From: Bryoerythrophyllum caledonicum
Lineage: Eukaryota > Streptophyta > Bryopsida > Pottiales > Pottiaceae
Reading direction: 5' to 3'
DNA length: 64,000 nucleotides
Assembly: GCA_963971425.1 (NCBI GenBank)
Contig: OZ020520.1
Coordinates: 6,366,553 to 6,430,552, forward strand
In this document: one piece after another, positions 41,780-54,405 of the stretch
Position numbering within the stretch: the stretch's first letter is position 1
Layout: each line of letters opens with the position of its first letter
Notes under the pieces: generated by a model
Database searches by the model: none
Told to the model about the DNA's origin: nothing
The model's input: the letters and a program-made list of their open reading frames with translations, nothing else
Translations under genes and position numbers: made by a program

Positions 41780-44700
41780 CAGAGTCCCCTGGAGAAAGGG
41801 AAGCGTAAGTTGGTGGATTTTGAAAACTAAGCCTTTGATGAGGATGAGCCTTTCAATCTGAGCGCAATTCAAGTGAAGAAGTCGTACAAGGCTGCATGAC
41901 GTTATTAGGAAACTTCGGCTGCAAAATTGCCATGGGCCAAAATTCATAGAAGGGAAGATGGTCTTTGTGAAAGAGTGATAGGCGTTGTTTGCACTACTGT
42001 GGTTGGATAAAAAAAAAATGAGTTCCAAATGAGATACACTCTTGAAACATGCAGGCATACGGAAAGCCATGGAAGACATGCATAACGGTGTCAAGAAAGA
42101 CAAACTGTATGTAGATAACAATTGAAAGCACCTCCGTAATGAGAGAATATATGTTGGCCGGGGTTGCACCACGATAGTTGAACAAGTGTGCGTTGTAAAA
42201 GGTGAGCTTGCTCGTAAAAAATTGCAATGTGCTACTATTCTTCATCTACTGCATGAAGGTCGTGTGATGGAAGAATACAATGCCCTAGAATTACTGTTCA
42301 AGTTTCTTCAAGTACCGAAGTTGCCCACGAAACATTTAACATGTACATCAGCGTGGTGATTGGTAGAGTGCCTACATGCACAAGTTTGAGAAAAATCTTG
42401 CCAAGTCATGCAAAAGGCACAAGTCTTCTCTAATACATACAACGAGGTTTCAACTTTGGACACCCAAAGTTGGATCAGTATCCATGTTTACGTCTGCAAT
42501 AACTGGCAACGTCAACATGTGCTCTTATTGCTTGAAAGGGTGACGAAGGATGTTGGAGTGGACTACGTGACCAAAGTGCTCAGAACTGCAACAAAAACTT
42601 ACGTTGGGATCCCCAGCAAGGACTTCACCAACAAGTTGGCATCGTTTGATCCATGTACGCAATATGACTTGTTTGCTTCTATTGTTTTGAGCTTTTTGCA
42701 TGTGTTCAATGCTTTATTAATTAATGACTGCCTATTTATGTGATTGCTTAGCACATGCTTACTTGGGCCTGAATTGTTCGTGGTGAATGCTGTTGTATAT
42801 TCTGTTCATGTGAATATATTTGATTTGCCATCAAGGTGGCAGTTTTTGTGACCGCCTTGTGAATATTGCGGATTGTGCATCTTAGTATTGTGTATGTATA
42901 TGATGAATATCTTATGTGAATGCTTATGTTGAATGCAATATATAGTATGCCTTATGGTGTATGTTGAATGCTTGTAACTACATGCCTTATAATGTATGTT
43001 GAATGTTGCATGCGTTATGCTCCATGCTCACTGCATGCCTTATACTGTATGCCTTATGTTGAATGCTTGTGATCTGTAGTATGTTGAAAAATCGAATGTA
43101 GAGCTCATATGATCATTTACTTGGAGTTCTTCCACTTCTACAGATGGTGTTAGTTCCTTTTAGGGAAGGCAGAACGTTGTAGCGAAGCAGTTGCAGGAGA
43201 AGTATGCGCCTAGAATGAAAGTGGTCCATTGCATAGTATGTGATTCTACGCGAATCTTCTCTTGTCCATTTAAATTGCCTTGCATGAAGTGTGCTAATTC
43301 TTGACTACTTCAATGTCTTTTGTGCAGGTGCACACAACAAATTTGGCTATCAAAGCCCTGTGTGGGCTATTGGTTGTGTCCCAAATTGAACACATGCGCA
43401 CTTTGCTACATTGTTTGTTTGCCCACTTGCCAAAGAGACATTTGAATCTCGAGAAGTTGGCGGAACTCATGAATTCAAAGGGGCTGAAGATTTTAAAGAA
43501 CATAAAGACACCTTGGGTCTCAATGCTCTCTCGTGTTGTGCGAGTCATGAACAGGTACAATGTCTTCTTGGTGAAGATGGAAGGAGACACTCAAGAACAA
43601 CCAATGACTCGTGATGGCAAGACCAAGGCAAAGAAGGACAAAGGCTTGCAAAAGAATGCGGCGAGAAATCTTACCTACCTCACTGATATCAAGATTCTCT
43701 TGGGCCTCTCGGCCTAGCTTCCAGTACTTCAATCTATGCATTATTTGATGAAGTTTGCTAAGGGTCGCGACTTATTTGTGTGCACTTATGTTGTAGCGGT
43801 TTGCGTGTGCATTGAGGAGGTGCAATTCTACTACACTAAAGACAAAAAGTGTATGCTTCCATGATATATTCTAGGACTTTAAAGCATTGTTTCAACTAAA
43901 ACATGATCACATTACTCTGAGTTGGATCACAAGCGACTCCTTCAACCTAAATTTTGAGGGCATGAAGACATTGCACTTTACTCCATACGACTAAAACATA
44001 CCTATGGTCCACTTAGCACCCAATGGAAAACCTTTGTCAGTAACTCATATTGTCTATGCTGACATTTGTGACGATGTTAAACAACAATGCACAAGAGAGC
44101 TTGTATGCTTTGTGTGTGACTACATGAACATGCCCTGATTATATAGTTGATCCTTTACTGCCTTTACTAATGCCTTGGATGTTCTAAATTGTAGGTGTTG
44201 CTCGCAAACTTGTTCAACAATTGTACAAGCGTTTCAATGCATCGACGCTAATGGACGCCTTTGGTTTTGTATATCGTCAGTACTGGTTGCAGTCTGACGC
44301 AGAGGCAACTTTTGAGAAGCACCTAGAGGTGATCAAGGACCATTATTGTTTCAGTGAGAAGTTTGATAATCCCAAAAAGCTGCAAAAGGGTTGAGGTCAA
44401 GGACAACGATGGTATGGAGGCGGATGACGATGTGGAAGAAGAAGCAGAGGGTGAGCAAATTTAGATATGTGCTGAAGATGAAGAAGTTGGAGAGAGCGCC
44501 ACTCCAGAGCCAAAATCTATAGAGGCAAAGATGACAGTCCCGCTCTTGTGTGCGCAAAAGCTCAAAAAACAAATGTTGATGTTTAAAATTACTATGAAAT
44601 CAAACGGCAAAGAAGCCATAGATAAGGACCTATCGTTGAACCCCTTGAGGCGCCTCTGAGGTAGATTGGAGGTTAGTGGGCTACTAAGGCACAAACTTTA

Positions 44701-44900
44701 GCAATACATCAAGGTGACAGAGTTTGCAATGATTATTGTCCTCAAAAGTATCGAGGATGAGCGCATCTTTTCGACTTTGAGTTTCATGAAAAATAAGTTA
44801 CACAATTGATTGTCCACTCACATGTCAATCGTCGTCAACATGCACGTACAAGAGTTCTACGACCTCTTCGACTTTCCATACGAAGCCGCTTATGATATGT
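41780..44900 (+). mobile_element. Decayed hAT transposon (copy 1)
   Basis: Plus-strand pieces of a hAT transposase with many stops. About 41870-42110: K-L-P-W-A-K-I-H and C-T-T-V, a BED-type zinc-finger region. 42408-42743: S-W-I-S-I-H-V-Y-V-C-N-N-W. 43301-43717: T-N-L-A-I-K-A-L and L-P-K-R-H-L-N-L-E-K-L-A-E-L-M. 44192-44395: Y-W-L-Q-S-D-A-E-A-T-F-E-K-H. 44711-44902: S-I-E-D-E-R-I-F-S-T-L-S-F-M-K, the hAT C-terminal dimerisation motif, ending in a stop. The ends (TIRs, 8-bp target duplication) were not identified. hAT transposases move DNA by cut and paste; this copy is dead. Confidence 0.85.
42895..43090. repeat. TATGTTGAATGC minisatellite inside hAT copy 1
   Basis: Degenerate tandem repeats of about 35-40 bp built from TATGTTGAATGC and CATGCCTTATAAT words. 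It sits between transposase parts, probably within an intron. Confidence 0.75.
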
Positions 44901-45140
44901 AGAGCAACACAAAGATAAAAGAATCTGGAACCTTCACTTATCTCTTGATTGTATTTGCATTTTCTTGTTTAATTTGTGGTACTAACGTTGCACTTCATTA
45001 GTAGGCTACTCGTATGAAGTCAATGATGATCAGAATGTGACTTTAGCTTTTGCCAATGTCACATCTCAATGCCAACCCTACTCCATACAACTGTTCAATG
45101 GTTCATAGTTGATCAATCTTTTGTAAGTTCGTTATTGACA

Positions 45141-46176
45141 TTCTCGTGAAGGAAGTCGGTAGATATTGTTAAAATACAAAAAAGATGGAAAAATGAATAG
45201 TTAGGGCCAAAAGTGAAGACATGACTAGCGGATTAATCCTAATTACGCAGTCATACTTCACCAAATGGCATCCTTATCTTAAAGGCTCTTTACTGCATCT
45301 TGTCACTAGCTCAGGGCTTAGAAGTGTCCACCAGCTGGTTTTCGTGCTGATTCCACCAGCCCCCTAACCACGCGTGCGCCAGCCGCTCTGATAAGCCAAG
45401 GAATCAAACCCGGACCGGCGAGGTGGAACGAAATGCTCAGTGAGCTAAACTAAGCTGCAGTCGATGACAATACGTGGACTCTAATGATATTTAAGCCATT
45501 ATCTAACTAATCTAAGATCTTAAAACCTAAACAGAGTGCTATGGTATTTTAGTTTGTAGTAAAAGTAAGAAATGTTAGTGTTTGGAGTCAAGTTAGAGGG
45601 AGAAAAATTAGGGCAACTACTTGTAGACATTGTAGATAAAAGATAAGAGGAAACCTAGGCTTATGTGGAAAGATATGGACAATGATTGGAGGTAAATTGA
45701 TTTAGGTGACTAAGGTATGGTAAAAAGAGGAGGCTTGAAGGCGTGGGCTGATGTTGGTCCTTGGCTTTCTTACCCTTCACCCCCGCTCGAATTCTTCTCT
45801 TCAAGACTACAAATAGCGTTCAAATTTTTGGTTGTAGCATCGCGAGTTTTTGAAATTTGATTGTCAATTTTTGTAGTATTGTTTCTCTTGTTGTTAGCTT
45901 TTTAGAAATGTATCACATGTTCCAATCGGAATTGAAGTGAAGCCGTAATCTGGGTTTGAATAAAGAGGGGTTTAGAAATTGTGGCAGTAATGTACAAAGA
46001 CTTTGAAGAAGTGGTGTTCTGCGATTATTGTGAACTTGATGGTGAGATTTTGTAGGTAGTGTTGTAATTTCTTTAGAAAGCTTGTGTCAGAATCGTAGGT
46101 CCATTGGGACTCTAATATAAAAGTTATGAGGAGAATTATAACCGGGATTTTGAGAGGAATTCAAATGCAGAATTTG
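45141..46176 (+). repeat. Left arm of 1-kb inverted repeat
   Basis: The reverse complement matches 46767-47802 over the full 1036 bp. Long tested stretches (45270-45420, 46000-46165) show no or few differences; the outermost 80 bp diverge more (for example TTCTCGTGAAGG against TTCTCGTAAAAG). It is the same repeat family as 38790-39655. Confidence 0.93.
45270..45480 (-). mobile_element. tRNA-derived SINE-like head in left arm
   Basis: On the minus strand: A-box-like TAGCTCACTGAGC (complement of 45435-45447) and B-box-like GGTTTGATTCC (complement of 45400-45410; one change from GGTTCGATTCC), 24 bp apart. The spacing and order suit an internal pol III promoter of a tRNA-derived SINE. Confidence 0.55.
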
Positions 46177-46766
46177 GTGTAAGGAACTTACGCTTTGGGA
46201 GATTATTGATATAGTCTTTAAAATTAATTTTTTTTGNNNNNNNNNNNNNNNNNNNNNNNNNNNNNNNNNNNNNNNNNNNNNNNNNNNNNNNNNNNNNNNN
46301 NNNNNNNNNNNNNNNNNNNNNNNNNNNNNNNNNNNNNNNNNNNNNNNNNNNNNNNNNNNNNNNNNNNNNNNNNNNNNNNNNNNNNNNNNNNNNNNNNNNN
46401 NNNNNNNNNNNNNNNNNNNNNNNNNNNNNNNNNNNNTCTTGTTGAGAGTTGATCCAATAGTAGTGAAAATTAGTACATAGCTTTTTGACAAGGTTGTAAA
46501 GATTGCGTCAAACTCCTAGAATCATTCAACTTGTAGAAAGAAAGTTATGTGAAAATTAATTATCGAATTTTCAAGGGCAGCGATTAAAGATGGGAACTTC
46601 AAGATTAAAAGTATAATGGAGATAGATTAGGAGAAAAAGAAAGGCATAGTATCCATTTTATGTTTGTTGAAGCCATACATACAAAATAAGTCTTACACTT
46701 AACTAAATAAATGCAAGAAAATACCCTATGTTTCCTAAAACAAAGTTCTCTAAATACAACATTTGT
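46177..46766. other. Loop between the inverted arms, with assembly gap
   Basis: The 590-bp spacer contains 200 N at 46237-46436. The sequence at 46437-46766 has no conserved frame. Confidence 0.9.
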
Positions 46767-47802
46767 CAAATTCTGCCTTTGAATTCCTCTCAAAATCCCG
46801 GTTATAATTCTCCTCATAACTTTTATATTAGAGTCCCAATGGACCTACGATTCTGACACAAGCTTTCTAAAGAAATTACAACACTACCTACAAAATCTCA
46901 CCATCAAGTTCACAATAATCGCAGAACACCACTTCTTCAAAGTCTTTGTACATTACTGCCACAATTTCTAAACCCCTCTTTATTCAAACCCAGATTACGG
47001 CTTCACTTCAATTCCGATTGGAACATGTGATACATTTCTAAAAAGCTAACAACAAGAGAAACAATACTACAAAAATTGACAATCAAATTTCAAAAACTCG
47101 CGATGCTACAACCAAAAATTTGAACGCTATTTGTAGTCTTGAAGAGAAGAATTCGAGCGGGGGTGAAGGGTAAGAAAGCCAAGGACCAACATCAGCCCAC
47201 GCCTTCAAGCCTCCTCTTTTTACCATACCTTAGTCACCTAAATCAATTTACCTCCAATCATTGTCCATATCTTTCCACATAAGCCTAGGTTTCCTCTTAT
47301 CTTTTATCTACAATGTCTACAAGTAGTTGCCCTAATTTTTCTCCCTCTAACTTGACTCCAAACACTAACATTTCTTACTTTTACTACAAACTAAAATACC
47401 ATAGCACTCTGTTTAGGTTTTAAGATCTTAGATTAGTTAGATAATGGCTTAAATATCATTAGAGTCCACGTATTGTCATCGACTGCAGCTTAGTTTAGCT
47501 CACTGAGCATTTCGTTCCACCTCGCCGGTCCGGGTTTGATTCCTTGGCTTATCAGAGCGGCTGGCGCACGCGTGGTTAGGGGGCTGGTGGAATCAGCACG
47601 AAAACCAGCTGGTGGACACTTCTAAGCCCTGAGCTAGTGACAAGATGCAGTAAAGAGCCTTTAAGATAAGGATGCCATTTGGTGAAGTATGACTGCGTAA
47701 TTAGGATTAATCCGCTAGTCATGTCTTCACTTTTGGCCCTAACTATTCATTTTCCCTTTTTTTCTGAATTTTTTCAATATCTACTGACTTCTTTTACGAG
47801 AA
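46767..47802 (-). repeat. Right arm of 1-kb inverted repeat
   Basis: Reverse complement of 45141-46176. The match starts at CAAATTCTGC (46767) and ends near TACGAGAA (47795-47802). Confidence 0.93.
47460..47690 (+). mobile_element. tRNA-derived SINE-like head in right arm
   Basis: The plus strand carries the A-box-like TAGCTCACTGAGC near 47495 and GGTTTGATTCC near 47533, the mirror of the left-arm copy. Confidence 0.55.
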
Positions 47803-50639
47803 CGTGATTTTTTTAATGTTTAGCTTTTTTTGAATTCACTGAATTCAATTTTCCTTTCTACGAACTCGGCATCTTTTAGCTTGCCCCTTTTTTATTTTCC
47901 AACTCGGCATCTTTTAGCTTGCTCCTTTTTTTCCTTTCTACGAACTCGGCATCTTTTAGTTTTCCAACTACAATGAATATAGAGGAGACACAACAAGCAC
48001 TCAAGTTGAAGATCTTTACGTATCACTGTATCCATTGTTGCATGCTTCCTTGTCATGACTCATTGCCAATTTTTCTTCATCACAATTCACTACTATTTGA
48101 GACTGTTTTAGAAAATCTATTCATGGCATACTTCCTCTTTGCCATCAAAAGATTGCATCTCTTTTTTCTTTAATGGCACACTCGGAAATTGCCATGTACT
48201 AAATTGGCATTGTGAGATTGTCGTTCAGCATAGTGAAGCTCTGGCATCTGGTTTGATCGTTTTTTACTTACTACTGCTTGTTGTGGAGCTGTGAGGTTGA
48301 GGCTAGTGAGATCATGATGAACTATTCATTTTTAAAAAATTGTATAGAGCCAAGTTCTTTGTTGACGTGCTCTCACTTCATTGGAACTACAAAAATTGTT
48401 GAGTTTTTTTGGCCGTGATTCTTGAATGGCATTTGCTCTACAATGTTTGATCGTTGTGGCATCTAATCGCCTTGCGCAGCGCACGTGTTCTTGCGAGGTT
48501 TTAATTTTTAAACCTTGTGAGATGAGGTTGGTTGCTTTGTCATCTGCACTTTTATGTTTTTCTACGCCAATGACTTTGCCACTTTATAAATAGTAGTTGC
48601 CAGAAACTTAACTCCAAACTGTGGATAATCGCTAGTAACAAGCAATGAAAATGTCTTAATTGCCATAAATAGTTCTTGCAAAAATGCACGTGTCGCCTAC
48701 AATGGCACAAAAAAATACACCTTGTATCCTGGAATCAATGGCCCAAAAAAAAGGACCGCAACCAAACTTCTACCAAAATTTTAATTGAGAAGCCAGATTT
48801 GTTTTTTTCTTTTTAAATACGTCACCACACTAGGACAATTTTTTAAAAAGTAAATTAAACACTTCTTGGTAGCATTCAAGGCATCCACCATTGACTTTAA
48901 AGTTTACATTGCATGTTCTTGATGAACTTCAAGTGGTTTTGTTTGATGCACGCCCCTGCATCCACCATGTATAATTGTAGCAAGCGGCATGCACAAAAGA
49001 TATGGTAGTAGCAATTACGTTGACAAACCATGCATGCCTGAAATTGCATTTGTGTTGCACTCCCTAATCTGCCTTGCCTCTAACAACATTCAAATCCACT
49101 TCCGCAAACTTTGCACTTTCAAATTCAAAAGCTCCTCATGGAATATTTGGAGACCACCTTTGACGTCCGTTGACAAAGAGTAGCACATAATGTTGTAACA
49201 AAATGCAGAGAGCAAAGCCAAGATTTGTTGAAGGTGTCCATTTATCCTCTTAACAACAATGTTCCAGTCTATCAAGTTCCTATTATGGCCGTTGCCGACA
49301 ATAATCGCGTTAGCTTCATCTGTCGTGGGCATATTGTCCCTTGTTGATCTTGCAATCACAAATTTAACAAATAGGATTCTAAGTCTATTGTTGGTTGCTC
49401 TGTCAAAAAGTCGCGTGGAAGGGTTGCTTCTTGTAACATGTTTTAGAGCAACTCCATTGTTTTACGATTCACACTCTAAAAAACACCTAACACCAAAAAA
49501 ACAAAAATGTTTTTTGTTTTTTGTTTTTTTGGTTGAATTGTATTGTTTGCATGGTCAAATGGTTGCAAGATTAATGCCAGGACATAGTCATTTCCTATAA
49601 AATTTGCAACCATCATAGTAGCAAATTTACAATCAATGGATAAAATATCAATAAAACTAAAAATATTTCAAAGGATTGTTTTGACGCAATACCACTTGTT
49701 AGTATAACTATGATATTAAACTGTAAAATTCAAAAACCATGTACTTGTACAAATTGTTGGATAAAATACCTCCACAAATTCTAAATTTTTTGTCTCCAAG
49801 AAACTACAATCAAATATCTCTCAAACACTTATGAGACTAATGTTGAGCCACGCAGCTAATTTTTAGAGGTATTAATGATTATGTATCTACAAGGGATGAA
49901 CCAACAAGATGCATACACGGATTGATTTTTCTTTAACACAAAAAACAAAACTAGATTTGTTTGGCCTCTCTACATTCGATGACCTCGTTGACACCAAACA
50001 TTGCCTAAGTATGCAGTTGCAATCCCCGCCAAAGCGCGGCTTAGGGAAGTGCAATTTGCTACCATGTCAGTGGTAAGGAGGTCAAGGAGGCCACAGCTAG
50101 CAACACTAGGTGGTGGCTTTCAAGTTCATCCTTGGAATTTGAAGCCTCTCCTGCTCTAGCCCTCACGCTCTACAAATTCCGTCATTTTTACAATGCAATC
50201 TGTGAACTTTTGCACCTTTGTGATATTTAAATTTGTCCTAGTCCAATATCCGGCACCAAGATTTACGATGGATTAAGTTTTTGACCAATTTGACAAATTG
50301 ATCAAATACATGCTTACCGAGACCATGCCAAAACTTTTGCTCCACTAAAACACAAGAATGGCGGTACTATGTTATGCCTTGCAATACTCTATCAGCGAGA
50401 GGTCCTATCAGCTCCACTAAATGAATTTTTTATCGTTTTCTTTTGTATATTGAGGTATCTATATGTTTTTCAAAGTTTTTTATAATTCATTAACTGTAAA
50501 CCTTGCATAGACCAATCATAGTAACGAATTCTATTAGAATATTGTTAAATTCCAATATACAACAATTTTTAATAGAAATCCCAAAACAAATTTAGAAGCA
50601 ATGGAACTTGTAGATTTTTTTCTCAATGTTAAAATAATC
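47803..50639. other. AT-rich sequence, no gene seen
   Basis: A short direct repeat of AACTCGGCATCTTTTAGCTT occurs three times at 47864-47960. Otherwise no conserved frame or repeat was recognised; the short frames at 49090-49359 and 49259-49600 overlap on opposite strands and have no domain. Confidence 0.5.
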
Positions 50640-51375
50640 TTAGAAAGAAAAATAAATTCCCTATTGATGGAGTTTTTCAAAAATTTAAAAATATTATAAG
50701 ATTTTTGCTCATAAATTAAGATTTCTTTTCAATGACCAATATAAGACTTAATATTTTTTTTAACTTCACATGAAATTTTTCAAAAATGGATAAGAGACTT
50801 CTTTCTTCTACAAGCAAGGGAGGTGGTGACAGAATATTGGTCATTGATGGTTGTTGAGTTATTCGTGATTAAGTTAGTTTTTAAAATACAAAGTGCACAA
50901 CCAAAGTTTATATTTTTATCATGTGCCTCAAAATTACGTAGTAAATCCAATTTTGAAACATCACAAAATATATTTTGAAACTCAATTTTGGACTCAATGG
51001 TGTCCATTGATGATCGTTATATAAATCCTTATTAAGTTAGTTTTAAAAAATAGAAAGTGCAAAGCCAAAGTTTACACTTCTATATAGTGCCTCTAAACTG
51101 TGAAAATGAATTTTGAAACATGACCAACGACCTTATATGATTTTTGCTAATAAATTATACTTTATTCTTTAATGACTATTTATATTTCTTGAGTTCTTTG
51201 AAATAATTTCATCATATTTGAAAAAAGATGGGTAGGAATCTCTATTGTTACACGCATGGGAGATAGTGACACAATGGTGCCCATTGATATTTGTTGCATA
51301 AATTGTGATGAGGTTGTTTTTAAATAAAAAGAGCACTTCCAAGGTTTACACCTTTATTGAATGTTTACCATAAAG

Positions 51376-52025
51376 TAATATATATATTTATATCCAAAAA
51401 ACACTTTTTTCCTCTTTAGCTCTTCATTTAGGATTGACAAATTTGAAGCAACTTTCGAATAATAGAGTCTTTGTACTTTAGAGGAGAAGTATTTTATTTG
51501 TACAATATCTTTTGAGATAGATCCACATCACATCAATGATGTAGGATCTCAACCATTAGGTGGTTGTGACTTCAAGTTCCAATGCCAACGTGGTATCTAC
51601 CACCATAGTTCACCCAACTATGGTTGGGAGTCCTCAAGACCTTGTTGTATGGATACCCATAAGGCCTTTGGAGAGAATGACATGTTGATTGTCTCTAAGA
51701 CACATAGTCTAGGGAATCACTTAGTGTGAAAAAAGCATTTATCCTGAAAAGGGGGTAGTAGTTCTATTACACTTATCTATGCTATGTGATCATAGAATTA
51801 GTGAAGAGAATGAACAAACACTATCTTTAGGTTGGTCCGTGGAGTTCTTCTTTTGAAGACTCAACCTATTCCACACCACACCTATGGCATGGAGACATAC
51901 AAACTTCCCATACATGCTCCAATATAAGGAAAAGTAAATGATTATAAGTATTCTATGTGTGATGTTACTTAAATGATTTATCATTTATCTACTCACCATA
52001 CACAATTTACACAATTCAAGCCATT
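51376..52025. other. Sequence inserted in a repeat unit
   Basis: The unit starting at 51258 breaks off after TTTACACCTTTATT and its tail (GATGACTAATATAAAACC) resumes near 52033. The 650 bp between are unrelated and hold no recognised gene or clean terminal repeat. Confidence 0.5.
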
Positions 52026-53144
52026 TAGCTCAAATATCATTTCCGATGACTAATATAAAACCAAATGTTTTTCAAAACCTCACTTTATGTTTTTCAAAAA
52101 TGGATATTTTTAATCTTTGAATGTGCGCATTGATTCCTTCCATCTCTCCCCCTTTCTATGTCTTAGGCACTTATTGCTTTACATAACAAAGGCAACAATG
52201 TTATGCGGAATATCCAATTGACCAATGTCATGAACAAATGATTGAGGATTGTTGCTCAATCAACAACATGTAGCAGAGGCAACAATGTTGTTATCAATGC
52301 CCAAGCAATAAGTGTTGTAGCCGAGGACATCAAAATTTGTTGTGAAGTTTTTGCATAAAACACACTTTGATGTTGTTTAAATTATAAATCTATCCACCCG
52401 CATGAAGTTGACCAATGTTGCCTAAAAGTTGTTATTCAAAGGGACCCCGTTACATGCACGGGAGAAGATGGCACAATGGTGCACATTGATAATTGTTGTA
52501 TAGATAGTCATAAAGTTGGTTATTGAGATTAAAAAATGCACCATTGTAGATTGCACTTATATAAATTGCCTCATAAACTACGAGAAAACTCAATCTTTAA
52601 ACATCACCAACTACTTTATATGATTTCCACTAATAAATTATGCTTTATTTTCTGATGATCAATATATGTTCTATAAAACTTTTCATCACATTTTTTTAAA
52701 TGAGTAAGTTCTTCTTTCCTTTCATGCAAGGGGAGGTGGTGACGCAATAGTGCCTATTGAGATTAGTTGTATCAATTGTGATTGATTTAACTTTAAAAAT
52801 AGAAAGTGCACAACCAAAGTTTACACTTCTATATAGTGCCTCAAAACTATGTAAAAACTAAATTTTGAAACATGACCAATGATCTTATACAAGTTCTACT
52901 AATAAATTATGCTTAATTCTTTGATGACCAATGTACAACTTAAGTTTATTTTAATCTTCACGTCACATTTTTTTTAAATGAGTAAAAGACTTCTTTTTTT
53001 ACATGCATAGGAGGTGGTGACACAATGGTGTCCATTGATATTTGTTGTATAAATAGTGATTAAATTAGTTATCAACATAGAAAGTACATCACTAAAGTTT
53101 TTCTTCTACTGTTATGCCTTTGAACTATGTAAAAACTTAATTTG

Positions 53145-53535
53145 TAACATTGATGGGCCCTTTAATACTTTTAATTAAGTTTTTGTAATGTAACAAAATT
53201 AAATTCTTGTAATGTTACAAAATTAAGTTTTTACATAAGTATTGTAGCATTAATGGGCCCTTCATCACTTAGGTAGGAGAACCAACATCCTTGATGTAGT
53301 GAATTTACTATCCTCCGCGTTCTTGAGCATTGTCGGTTGGTCCAATTGAGCTTAGAAACCTTAAACCAAATAAAAAAATGCCGTCTCAAAACTTGCAACA
53401 AAATAATTCTTCTCCTCTTGTACCGACAACTCCAAGTTGAGCACTATCACATGTCATGATGCGATGTATCATGCAAGGGCATGCAAGAGTTGCATATCTC
53501 CAGACCTTGCTTCAGGAACCACCAAATAAGACCTA
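53145..53535. repeat. Higher-order spacer, copy 1
   Basis: Similar in order to 54055-54405: GATGGGCCCTTTA, CATGC, a TCTCAAAACTTGCAACAAAA word, GACAACTCCAAGTTGAGCAC and AGGAACCACCAAATAAGAC. It separates groups of repeat units. Confidence 0.65.
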
Positions 53536-54054
53536 AGTTTTTAAAAACTTTACATCAAATTTAAAAAAGGAAGTAACACGATTTCAATCTTCCATGCACG
53601 GGAGGTGGTGACACAATGGTGCTCATTGTTGACTCATGTTATAAACTGTGCTTGAGTTAGTTTATAATATAGAAAGTGCACTCCCAAAGTTTGAACTTTT
53701 ATATGGTGTATCACAACTATGTGGAAACCCAATTTCAAAAGATTACTTATTATCTTACAAGATCCCCCTAATTTATTATGCTTTGTTATTTAATGACCAA
53801 TATAAGGCTTAAGATGATTTAAACCTTTGCTTCAAATTTGTAAAAAATGGGTATGAGACTTCTCTTTCTAGATACGCAAGAGGTTGTGACACAATGGTGC
53901 GGATTAATAATTGTTGTGTAAATTACACTTAAATTAGATTTTAATTTTAAAACTGAATAACCAAAGTTTGTACTTTTAGAAGGTGCCTCAAAACTGTGTG
54001 GAGACATAATTTTGTAGCAATATGATTATCGCTAATAAATTATGCTCTATTATT

Positions 54055-54405
54055 GTTTGGCTTTTTCAATAGGCCATGCCTGCCTGCACCACTCTTTTGA
54101 TGGGTCCTTTATTGCTCTCTAAGAGCAACCATCCTCCTTACAAAGATGATCCATCAACTTTATTGCGCGTTTTTGAACACAACCGCTTAGTCTAATTAAG
54201 CCAATAAGCCCTCAACCAAAAACGGCAGAAATGCACATACCCCATCTCAAAACTCGTCACAAAACAATTTCCTTGCCCTCTATTGATGACTCCATGTTGA
54301 GCACCACCATAGGCGGTGGGGCAATATTTTGCGCAACCTCCTACAAGTGTTGTGTATCTTCAAGCCTCGCTCCAAGAACCACCAACATAAGACTTAGGTT
54401 GTAAA
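54055..54405. repeat. Higher-order spacer, copy 2
   Basis: The second copy of the spacer, with TCTCAAAACTCGTCACAAAA, GATGACTCCATGTTGAGCAC and AAGAACCACCAACATAAGAC. With two repeat units it gives a period of about 865 bp (53600 to 54465). Confidence 0.65.

Noticed and set aside
46087..46491. Frames spanning the N run
   Set aside because: They are open only because N codons are not read as stops.
47495..47543. A functional tRNA gene
   Set aside because: A- and B-box-like words are present but no cloverleaf with acceptor, anticodon and T arms can be drawn; a tRNA-derived repeat fits better.
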